Assembly (NCBI GenBank): GCA_005881055.1
Contig: VBHW01000080.1
Coordinates: 1 to 5,649, forward strand
Source: Chloroflexota bacterium
GTDB lineage: Bacteria > Chloroflexota > Limnocylindria > Limnocylindrales > CSP1-4
Reading direction: 5' to 3'
Length of the DNA stretch: 5,649 bases
Part shown: in pieces, positions 1 through 5,649 of the stretch
Layout of the letters: each line of letters opens with the position of its first letter
Numbering within the stretch: the first letter of the stretch is position 1
Notes under the pieces: generated by a model
Seen by the model: only the letters and a program-made list of their open reading frames with translations
Database searches by the model: none
Told to the model about the DNA's origin: nothing
Made by a program: the position numbers and the translations under genes

Positions 1-2
1 CG

Positions 3-929
3 GGCGCCACGGAGGCGTGGCTCGTCGACGCCCTCCGGGCTCGCGGGTTCAGCGGCAACCTCGAGTCCGTCTTCGGCCGGGCGCAGACGGTCAGCGGCGC
101 GGCGATGCTCGTCGGGTCCGTGGCGGGCGGGTTCATCGCCCAGGCAACCAGCCTGGCCGTGCCGTACGTCCTCCGCGCCGTGATGCTCGGCGTGACGCTC
201 GTCGTCGCCGGCCTGTTCATGCACGACATCGGGTTCGTGCCACAGCGCGACGCCAAGCCGCTGGCCGCGATCCGGTCGGTCGTACGCGGCGCGGTCGACG
301 GCGGGCTCCGCAATCCGCCTGTCCGCTGGCTCATGCTCGCTGCCCCGTTCAGCGCGGGCGTCGGTATCTACGCGTTCTACGCATTCCAGCCGTATCTCCT
401 ACAGCTGTACGGCGATCGCACCGCGTACGGGATCGCCGGCCTTGCCGCCGCGATCGTCGCCGGCGCGCAGATCGTCGGCGGCCTCCTCGTCGGGACGGTC
501 CGCCGCTTCTTCACCCGCCGTACGCACGCCCTGATCCTCGGCGGCGTCCTCAACGTGGGGCTGCTCCTCCTCGTCGGCGTCACAACGAACTTCGCCCTCG
601 CGCTCGTCCTGCTCGCCGGGTGGTGCCTGATCTTCGCGCTCGAGGCGCCCCTCCGGCAGGCATTCGTCAACGGGCTCATCCCGTCAGACCAGCGGGCGAC
701 GGTCCTCTCGTTCGATTCGCTCATGGGATCGGCCGGCGGCGTCGTCGCGCAGCCTGCGCTCGGTCGCGCGGCGGACGTGTACGGCTACGGCCCGTCGTAC
801 GTCATCGCCGCGCTCGTCCAGGCGGCCGCGCTGCCGTTCGTCCTGCTCGCCCGGCGCGAGAACGCCGTCTCGGACCCGATCACAATGGCCGTCCTGGAAC
901 CGGCGACCGAGGTGGCGCCGATCGACTGA
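3..929 (+). CDS. MFS transporter, 5'-truncated by window edge
   Basis: Integral inner-membrane protein of the major facilitator superfamily, probably a proton-coupled exporter; the substrate cannot be told. The frame is open from base 3 and gives 308 residues ending at TGA 927-929. The reading begins GATEAWLVDAL, which matches the conserved segment after the third transmembrane helix of many MFS drug exporters, so about 100 N-terminal residues (three to four helices) lie outside the window. I see about eight hydrophobic segments (residues roughly 30-50, 52-74, 110-130, 140-162, 170-190, 191-212, 240-258, 262-280) and a charged central loop at about 75-108. A typical late-MFS stretch, RATVLSFDSL, is followed by a Gly/Ala-rich helix. 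The ATG at 105 is internal to a helix and is not the true start. The gene converges on the diguanylate cyclase gene. Family call is strong; the function within MFS is open. Confidence 0.88.
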   Translation, partial: GATEAWLVDALRARGFSGNLESVFGRAQTVSGAAMLVGSVAGGFIAQATSLAVPYVLRAVMLGVTLVVAGLFMHDIGFVPQRDAKPLAAIRSVVRGAVDGGLRNPPVRWLMLAAPFSAGVGIYAFYAFQPYLLQLYGDRTAYGIAGLAAAIVAGAQIVGGLLVGTVRRFFTRRTHALILGGVLNVGLLLLVGVTTNFALALVLLAGWCLIFALEAPLRQAFVNGLIPSDQRATVLSFDSLMGSAGGVVAQPALGRAADVYGYGPSYVIAALVQAAALPFVLLARRENAVSDPITMAVLEPATEVAPID

Positions 930-968
930 GGCGGCGGACCGGCTCAACGCGCGGCTTCCCGGGCGGGG

Positions 969-2423
969 TCAGGCCGGTGTGCGCCGTCCCCGGCGGTCGC
1001 GTCGGTCCCGCGGGCGGATCCGCAGGCTGGCACCCGGACCTGCCGCGGCCCGCCGGCGCTTGTCCGCGTACATGCGCGCGTCGGCGACATGGCGCGCCGC
1101 TTCGATGTCGTTGCCGACGACCTCGGCGAGCCCGACGGAAAGCCGCGGGACGAGCCCGTCGTCCGTCGGCCGCCGGCCGCGCTCGGCCCTCCGGATGCGG
1201 GAACGGACGCGCCGCGCGGCCACGGCGTCGGCGTCGCGCAGGAGCACGGCGAACTCGTCACCCCCGATCCGCGCCACGAGATCGCCCTCGCGGGTGCTCG
1301 TCGTGAGGAGCCGCGCCGTGGCGCGGAGGAGCGCGTCGCCGGCCGCGTGGCCGTACCAGTCGTTCGCCGCCTTGAGGCCGTCGAGGTCGCAGCTCAGGAC
1401 GTAGGCGAGCACCGGCGGGGCGGCCGCGAGCCGGGTTGCCTCGTCGTTCCAGGCCTGGCGGTTGGCCACTCCGGTCAGGGCGTCCGTGCTGCTGATGCGT
1501 GCGAGGAGATCGCGCTCGGCCGCGAGCTGCTCGCGGGCGGCGGCCTGGCTGATGAGGAGCTCGGCGGCGTCGGCAACCGCCCGGCCGATGCGCTGGCAGA
1601 GCGACGTGAAGCCGCGCGGCCGGTCGATCGAGTGAGCGAGCGCCAGGGCTCCCAGCGCCGGGTCGGCGCCGATCGGCAGAGTCAGGTAGGAGGCAACCTC
1701 GATCCCGAAGATGTCGACGTCCGGATGGCTGGCCTGGTTGACGGATGGCTCGCCGGCTTCTGCGCAGGCAGCGAGATACGGGTCGACGCCCGGTTCGAGG
1801 CGCCCCTTGGCGACAGGGCCGATCCCGATCGCCTCGGTCACCGGCTCTCCCTCACGCTCGACGCGGATGAGCGCGACCTCGCACGACAGCGCGGCCGCGG
1901 CAACGGTCGCAATGTGCCGGAGGGTGTCGCGGACGTTCTCCGGGCGGTACGCCATGAGGGTCCGCAGCGCGTGCACGAGCTCGAGCTCGTCGGCCAGGAG
2001 CTTGTCGGCCGGCACGCCTTTCGCGCGGTCGACGGCGGCGGCCGCCAGGCGCAGGACGTCCGTGTCCCGGAGGTCGATCGCCCGTTGGGACCCGAGGACG
2101 ACGACGTGGCGGTCGCCCACCGGCACGGCGACGGCGTGCTTCGCGTGGTACGGGCCGGCGACCTGGCTCGGGCGCGCGCCGGCGAGCCGGAGGGGCACGC
2201 CGGCATCCCATGCGCGGCTGACGAGCGAGCGATCGCGCGCGATGTCGACGATCCCGGCCCAGCTCGTTCCGCGGCCGGTCCCGCCGACGAGGCTGAAGCC
2301 GGCCTCCGACTGCTCGAAGACGAGGACGTCCTCGGGGGCGGCGGCGGTATCGGAGCCGCGGGCTCGCCGCGGCAGCGTCCGCGGCTGGCCGCGGCGGACG
2401 CGATGGACGTCCAGGGCAGTCAT
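969..2423 (-). CDS. GAF-GAF-GGDEF diguanylate cyclase
   Basis: Predicted cytoplasmic enzyme (484 residues) that joins two GTP into cyclic di-GMP. No membrane segment or signal peptide is visible. Residues about 32-135 and 150-295 look like two divergent GAF-type sensor domains (inference from hydrophobic pattern and position). A short helical linker (about 290-312) leads to the GGDEF domain at about 313-470. Seen there: DALTG 314-318, N321-R322, the metal/substrate region with D346, D348, N354, H359 and D363, and the signature GGDEF at 387-391. An RxxD motif (R378, D381) sits exactly five residues before GGDEF, the position of the product-inhibition I-site. The C-terminus is an Arg-rich tail. 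ATG 2421-2423 is the only plausible start: an in-frame TAG lies 39 bases upstream with no ATG, GTG or TTG between. No good ribosome binding site precedes it. It lies 95 bases after the second VWA gene on the same strand. Confidence 0.93.
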   Translation of the reverse strand: MTALDVHRVRRGQPRTLPRRARGSDTAAAPEDVLVFEQSEAGFSLVGGTGRGTSWAGIVDIARDRSLVSRAWDAGVPLRLAGARPSQVAGPYHAKHAVAVPVGDRHVVVLGSQRAIDLRDTDVLRLAAAAVDRAKGVPADKLLADELELVHALRTLMAYRPENVRDTLRHIATVAAAALSCEVALIRVEREGEPVTEAIGIGPVAKGRLEPGVDPYLAACAEAGEPSVNQASHPDVDIFGIEVASYLTLPIGADPALGALALAHSIDRPRGFTSLCQRIGRAVADAAELLISQAAAREQLAAERDLLARISSTDALTGVANRQAWNDEATRLAAAPPVLAYVLSCDLDGLKAANDWYGHAAGDALLRATARLLTTSTREGDLVARIGGDEFAVLLRDADAVAARRVRSRIRRAERGRRPTDDGLVPRLSVGLAEVVGNDIEAARHVADARMYADKRRRAAAGPGASLRIRPRDRRDRRGRRTPA

Positions 2424-2518
2424 CGAGGAACCCGACGTTAGCGCGCCTGATGACGCTGAGAACTAGCCAGATCGTCCCGTCGGGCGCCGATGATCGCCGA
2501 TTCGCCGCGTCCGCGGGC

Positions 2519-3583
2519 TCAGGGCATTGGTCGCCAAGCCTGCCCGAGGAGGAGCGCCAGCCCGGCGAGCAGCACCCCGACCGCGGCGAAGACAACCGTC
2601 ACCTCCACGACCTCGTGCTTGAGGATGAGGTACGTCGGAAGCCCGTCGAACACTGCCTGGAGCTGGTCGGCGCTCTCGGCCGCGTAGTACTCCCCGCCGG
2701 TCATCGCGGCGACCTGCTTGAGCGTCGCCTCGTCGATCCCGCGCCGGAACCCGCCGCCACCGCCGAAGCCGCCACCCGGGAATCCGCCGCCGAAGGGCTC
2801 GTTGCCGATGTACTGCGCGCCACAGGCCGGCAGGGAGTTGCCGGGGTTCGCCGTCCCGAACCCGATCGTGTAGACGCGGACCCCGCGATCCGCGGCCTGC
2901 TGGGCCGCGTCGACGGGCCGCGGCCCGGTGTTGCTGACGCCATCCGTCAGGACCACGATGATGTCGGGTGCGTAGGCGCCCTTGGGGACGGGCTCGGGCG
3001 GAACCGTCGTTGACGTGTCGGTGACACTCTTGGCGACCGACTTGTCGACCTCGGCGATCGCGTCGATCGACGTGAGGATCCCACTGCCGATCGCCGTCCG
3101 CCGGCCGGTCGTCAGGCTGCGGACCGCGTCGAGGAGCACCTCCTGGTCGTTCGTCGGCGCCTGGATGACCTCGCCGAAGCCCGCGAACGCGACGATGCCG
3201 ATCTGGCGGTTGGAGCCCTGCCGAGAGATGAACGACGATGCCGCCTGCTCGGCCACCTCCAGCCGGCTCGGGGCGATGTCCGTCGAGCACATGCTCCGCG
3301 ACACGTCGATCGCGAGGATGACCGTGGCCTGCCCGGTCGGCACCGTCGCGATCGTGATCGGCCGCCCGAGCGCGACGACCATGCTCGCGAGCGCGAGGCA
3401 GAGCAGCGCGAACGGCAGGTGGCGGCGGATCCACGAGGAGCGCGGCGCGGCCTCCCGGATGAGGCCGAGGCTCGAGTAGCGGATGCCGGCCGGTCTCCGC
3501 CGGCGGAGCGTCCAGACGTAGGCGGCGACGAGCGCGGGGACGATCGCGAGCGCGACGAGGAACCCCGGCCAAAGCATCGACAT
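2519..3583 (-). CDS. BatB-like membrane-anchored VWA protein (second VWA)
   Basis: Membrane protein of 354 residues with one VWA domain, related to the aerotolerance proteins BatA/BatB. Hydrophobic helices lie at about 4-26, 56-73 and 328-347. The basic RRRR run at 27-30 and the basic loop up to residue 55 should face the cytoplasm, which places the VWA domain (about 85-310) outside the membrane. The metal-binding MIDAS looks complete: D93, S95 and S97 (DVSRS), T163, and D214 in VVLTDG. Distinctive features are a Pro-rich insert (about 192-202) just before the strand carrying D214, a Gly/Phe-rich loop at 264-279, and cysteines at 99 and 254 within the presumed extracytoplasmic domain. It is a paralogue of the neighbouring VWA gene, sharing for example a DEATL motif near the end of the domain. 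ATG 3581-3583 is directly preceded by an in-frame TAG, so the start is this ATG or the one two codons later. Confidence 0.9.
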   Translation of the reverse strand: MSMLWPGFLVALAIVPALVAAYVWTLRRRRPAGIRYSSLGLIREAAPRSSWIRRHLPFALLCLALASMVVALGRPITIATVPTGQATVILAIDVSRSMCSTDIAPSRLEVAEQAASSFISRQGSNRQIGIVAFAGFGEVIQAPTNDQEVLLDAVRSLTTGRRTAIGSGILTSIDAIAEVDKSVAKSVTDTSTTVPPEPVPKGAYAPDIIVVLTDGVSNTGPRPVDAAQQAADRGVRVYTIGFGTANPGNSLPACGAQYIGNEPFGGGFPGGGFGGGGGFRRGIDEATLKQVAAMTGGEYYAAESADQLQAVFDGLPTYLILKHEVVEVTVVFAAVGVLLAGLALLLGQAWRPMP

Positions 3584-3590
3584 CTACGCG

Positions 3591-3599
3591 TCCCTCCCC
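3591..3599 (-). promoter_or_regulatory. Ribosome binding site of second VWA gene
   Basis: On the minus strand this reads GGGGAGGGA, a purine-rich Shine-Dalgarno-like element ending 7 bases before the ATG at 3583. It supports that start, or the in-frame ATG at 3577. It lies in the 53-base gap after the first VWA gene, so this gene can be initiated independently of translational coupling. Confidence 0.6.
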
Positions 3600-3636
3600 G
3601 CTGCGATGGACGATCGCGTCGCCAGCCACGTCCCGC

Positions 3637-4641
3637 TCATGGCAGGCGGCCCAGCCAGCGCAGCGAGGCCAAGGCGCCGGCCAGCAGCAGGAGCACGCCG
3701 GCAGCGACGAATAGCGCCGTGACCTCGATCGCCTGCGGCTTGGCGACGAGCTGGGTATCGAGGTTGTCGTAGATGGACGAGAGGTCGGACTGGTTCTCGG
3801 CGCCGAAGTACGTGCCGCCGGTCGCGTCGGCGACCCCCTGGAGCGTGGCCTCGTCGAGCGACGAGTGCACGCGGAAGCCGTTGACGTCGAGGGTCACGCC
3901 GGCCGCGCTGCCGATGCCGACGGTGTCGATGCGCACGCCCCGTTCGGCAGCGAGCCGCGCGGCCTGGAGCGGGTCGGGGCTCTCGTTGTTCTCGCCGTCG
4001 CTGATGAGCACGATGAGCGCAGGCGCGTGCGTCCCGGGCGGGACCGGCGTCGGCTCGGGGGTCGGCTCGGGCGAGCGGTTGCTGTAGTAGTTCGTCGCGG
4101 GGCCGTTCAAGGCGAGCTCGATCGCGTTGAGCGAGATGAGGATCCCCTGCCCGACCGAGGTGCCGCGCTCGGGGCCGAGCCGGTCGATCGCCGCGACGAT
4201 CGTCGCCTGGTCGTGGGTCGGCACCTGGACCGCCAGCCCGCTGTCACTGAACGCGACGACGCCGATCGCGACCGTCGACGGCTGGCGCGCGACGAATGCC
4301 CGGGCTGCCGCCTTGGCGGCCTCCATCCGCGTCGGCTGGAAGTCGGTGGCGGCCATGCTGCCCGAGACGTCGAAGGCGAGGATGACCGTCCCCTCGACGG
4401 TCGGCAGGCTGACGACGCTCTGAGGCCGGGCGAGGGAGGCGAGCAGCACGCCGAATCCGAGGACGAGGAGCGCGCCCGGGATCCGCCGTCGGCGGTCCGT
4501 GGATCGGGTCGCCGGACGGACAACGAGCGGGCCGAAGGCGCCGCCGTGACCTCGTCGGCGTCGCCCGAGCAGCGCGTATGCCGCGAGCCCGAGCGGGAGG
4601 AGCAGCAGCGCCAGGAGCATCGCCGGCCAGATGAACGACAC
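3637..4641 (-). CDS. BatA-like membrane-anchored VWA protein (first VWA)
   Basis: Membrane protein of 334 residues with the BatA/BatB layout. Two N-terminal hydrophobic helices (about 3-25 and 55-71) are separated by a strongly basic loop (RRRR at 27-30 and 50-53), followed by a VWA domain (about 83-300) and a C-terminal helix (about 307-327). By the positive-inside rule the VWA domain is extracytoplasmic. The MIDAS looks intact: D91, S93 and S95 in DVSGSM, T161, and D215 in VLISDGEN. A Pro-rich PEPT repeat insert (190-202) lies just before the strand carrying D215. No cysteines are seen, unlike in the paralogue. The start is GTG 4639-4641, with GGAGG 5 bases upstream. The DUF58 stop TAG is only 2 bases before it, so the two are almost certainly co-translated. 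The likely role is protein-protein assembly with MoxR and DUF58 at the envelope; this is inferred from the family. Confidence 0.92.
   Translation of the reverse strand: MSFIWPAMLLALLLLPLGLAAYALLGRRRRGHGGAFGPLVVRPATRSTDRRRRIPGALLVLGFGVLLASLARPQSVVSLPTVEGTVILAFDVSGSMAATDFQPTRMEAAKAAARAFVARQPSTVAIGVVAFSDSGLAVQVPTHDQATIVAAIDRLGPERGTSVGQGILISLNAIELALNGPATNYYSNRSPEPTPEPTPVPPGTHAPALIVLISDGENNESPDPLQAARLAAERGVRIDTVGIGSAAGVTLDVNGFRVHSSLDEATLQGVADATGGTYFGAENQSDLSSIYDNLDTQLVAKPQAIEVTALFVAAGVLLLLAGALASLRWLGRLP
4049..4072 (-). repeat. 12-bp tandem duplication coding PEPT-PEPT
   Basis: Two adjacent 12-base units (4049-4060 and 4061-4072) differ only in their last base on the plus strand. Being four codons long, the unit keeps frame and encodes the repeated PEPT of the proline-rich insert in the first VWA protein. 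This looks like a slippage-type expansion. Confidence 0.8.
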
Positions 4642-4643
4642 CG

Positions 4644-5552
4644 CTACCTCCGCCGCGCCCGTCGGCGTGCGGCCATGCGCAGGATGCCCCGGACGAGGTC
4701 CTCGTCAGTCGAGATCGACACCGCGTCGACGCCGGATCGTCGGAAGGCCGCCTGGAGGGTCGCCTCGCGCTGCTCGGCCGCGGCGGTGAACCGCCGCCGG
4801 AACCCGCGGTCGTGCGTGTCGACATATAGCTGCTCGCCGGTCTCGGCGTCCTCCATGATCAGCGGCCCGACATCCGGGAGCTCGACTTCGCGCGGGTCGA
4901 CGAGCCGCACGGCGAGCACCTCGTGGCGGCGCGCGAGCAGGTTCATCGGCCGCTCCCAGCCCGGGACGCTGATGAAGTCGGAGATGATGAAGACGAGGGA
5001 CCGCCGCTTGATCGACTGCCTGCCGCCCTCGAGGAGCGGTGCCAGGTCGGTCAGCGGGGCGTTCGGACGGCGTGGCTGCTCGAGCAGGTCCTTCACGAGC
5101 CGAAGGACCTGGACGCGGCCGCCCCGAGCCGGGATCGTCCGCGATTCCGGGCGGTTGCCGTAGAACACGGCCCCGACGCGGTTCCCGTGCCGCGTGAGGA
5201 GACGGGCGAGCGTCGTCACGAAGTCGATGAGGACCGTGCGCTTCTGGCGCTCGGCGTCCGCGGTGCCGAAGTCGACCGACGGGCTGAGGTCGAGGAGGAA
5301 CCACGCGGTGATCTCGCGGTCCTCCGTGTATTGGCGGACGTACGGCGCGTCCATACGTGCGGTGATGTTCCAGTCGATGTAGCGCACGTCGTCGCCCGGC
5401 TGGTACTCGCGGAGGTCGGCGAGGTCGACGCCCTGGCCATAGAAGAGCGTCCGGTAATCGCCCTGGAGCAGGCCGTCCAGCCGCCGGATGACGTGCCAGT
5501 CGAGGCGCTGGAGGATGCGCTCAGGCGCCGACGCCAGCGACGACATGCTCAC
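4644..5552 (-). CDS. DUF58 domain protein (MoxR-associated)
   Basis: Soluble protein of about 302 residues in the DUF58 family, a VWA-like fold usually encoded next to MoxR ATPases. The family signature is clear: REYQPGDD (48-55), YIDW (58-61) and R79-E80 before a hydrophobic strand. A MIDAS-like set appears to be conserved, with DLSPS at 88-92, a candidate T168 and D192 in FIISDF. There is no transmembrane helix, so it probably acts on the cytoplasmic side. The Arg-rich end is unremarkable. The start is GTG 5550-5552 or ATG 5544-5546 two codons later; neither has a strong ribosome binding site. Both fall inside the end of the moxR-like gene, giving a 32- or 26-base overlap and suggesting coupling. 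In the family this protein is thought to bridge the ATPase and membrane VWA proteins; its biochemical activity is unknown. Confidence 0.93.
   Translation of the reverse strand: MSMSSLASAPERILQRLDWHVIRRLDGLLQGDYRTLFYGQGVDLADLREYQPGDDVRYIDWNITARMDAPYVRQYTEDREITAWFLLDLSPSVDFGTADAERQKRTVLIDFVTTLARLLTRHGNRVGAVFYGNRPESRTIPARGGRVQVLRLVKDLLEQPRRPNAPLTDLAPLLEGGRQSIKRRSLVFIISDFISVPGWERPMNLLARRHEVLAVRLVDPREVELPDVGPLIMEDAETGEQLYVDTHDRGFRRRFTAAAEQREATLQAAFRRSGVDAVSISTDEDLVRGILRMAARRRARRR
4647..4651 (-). promoter_or_regulatory. Ribosome binding site deciding GTG start of first VWA gene
   Basis: The minus strand reads GGAGG here, followed by TAGCG and then the GTG at 4641. This is canonical spacing. The element lies within the last codons of the DUF58 gene, whose TAG stop falls in the spacer, an arrangement expected for translational coupling. 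Confidence 0.75.
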
Positions 5553-5649
5553 GAAGCGGTACCACAGGGGCGGGGATCCGGGCGAGGATCGTCCGCAGGA
5601 GATCGTCGCTCGTGACGTTGTCCGACAGCGCCTCGAACGACAGCACGAG
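5521..5649 (-). CDS. MoxR-family AAA+ ATPase, C-terminal fragment (5' end outside window)
   Basis: A reading frame open from the window edge runs 42 residues to TGA 5521-5523. It contains LSFEALSDNV, then a TSDDLL helix and an ILARIPAPVV segment. This is the usual ending of MoxR AAA+ ATPases, whose last helical lid carries a (Y/F)-x-A-L motif followed by an S/T-x-DD helix and a Val/Pro-rich tail. The Walker A, Walker B and sensor motifs would lie outside the window and cannot be checked. The identification rests on this tail and on the DUF58 gene that overlaps its end, the standard partner arrangement. In the family, MoxR ATPases act as chaperone-like remodelling factors for VWA-domain partners. 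The short extension after PLREH may be lineage-specific. Confidence 0.8.
   Translation of the reverse strand, partial: LVLSFEALSDNVTSDDLLRTILARIPAPVVPLREHVVAGVGA

Noticed and set aside
930..978. Possible bidirectional terminator between the convergent MFS and cyclase genes
   Set aside because: Only a 6-base inverted match (938-943 with 973-978) separated by 29 bases, partly inside the cyclase gene and with no T-tract. Too weak to call.
17..1306. 429-codon open frame on the plus strand running from the MFS gene into the cyclase gene
   Set aside because: It is Arg/Pro-rich nonsense in a shifted frame, spans two convergent real genes, and has no domain or plausible start signal.
1089..2441. 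450-codon open frame on the plus strand antisense to the diguanylate cyclase gene
   Set aside because: It mirrors the high-GC codon pattern of the real gene. Its translation is low-complexity (Arg, Gly, Asp, Ala rich) with no recognisable domain, while the opposite strand carries clear GGDEF motifs.
2485..2501. Direct repeat CGCCGAT, twice with 10-base spacing, in the gap before the cyclase gene
   Set aside because: It could be a helically phased operator, but seven bases repeated twice in GC-rich DNA is easily chance, and no promoter could be placed next to it.
3603..3617. Small inverted repeat GCGAT/ATCGC in the gap between the two VWA genes
   Set aside because: A 5-base stem with a 5-base loop and no T-tract is not a credible terminator or attenuator.
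2463..3629. 388-codon minus-strand frame overlapping the second VWA gene
   Set aside because: Its translation is Arg/Gly-rich and featureless. The VWA motifs, membrane helices and ribosome binding site are all in the other frame.
3865..5163. 432-codon plus-strand frame antisense to the first VWA and DUF58 genes
   Set aside because: Highly charged low-complexity product with no motif; explained by GC-rich codon mirroring of the two genes on the minus strand.

Overview
The window comes from a very GC-rich bacterial chromosome (roughly 70% G+C by eye, with G/C strongly favoured at third codon positions and several GTG starts). Gene content and base composition would suit a high-GC Chloroflexota or Actinomycetota lineage. 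That placement is an inference; nothing in the window fixes the taxon. The layout is compact, with no tRNA, rRNA, CRISPR array, insertion sequence or phage gene seen.

Left edge (3-929, + strand): the C-terminal two thirds of a major facilitator superfamily transporter whose start lies outside the window. It converges on the next gene across a 39-base gap.

969-2423 (- strand): a soluble diguanylate cyclase with two probable GAF-like sensor domains and a C-terminal GGDEF domain. Active site and inhibitory site both look intact.

2519-5649 (- strand, transcribed right to left): a MoxR/Bat-type cluster. In transcription order it holds the last 42 residues of a MoxR-family AAA+ ATPase, a soluble DUF58 protein, and two paralogous membrane-anchored von Willebrand factor A (VWA) proteins resembling BatA and BatB. 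The first two genes overlap, the second and third are 2 bases apart, and the two VWA genes are 53 bases apart, so they are probably one operon. By analogy with characterised MoxR-VWA systems, the ATPase would act with the DUF58 and VWA proteins as a metal-ion-dependent chaperone or assembly machine at the cell envelope. The BatC (TPR) and BatD genes of classical Bat operons are not present downstream of the VWA pair.

The diguanylate cyclase gene follows 95 bases after the second VWA gene on the same strand, with no clear terminator between them. It may therefore be co-transcribed, which would tie c-di-GMP synthesis to the envelope machine. This linkage is the most notable feature of an otherwise ordinary chromosomal region. 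I did not find convincing evidence of a wholly new system.
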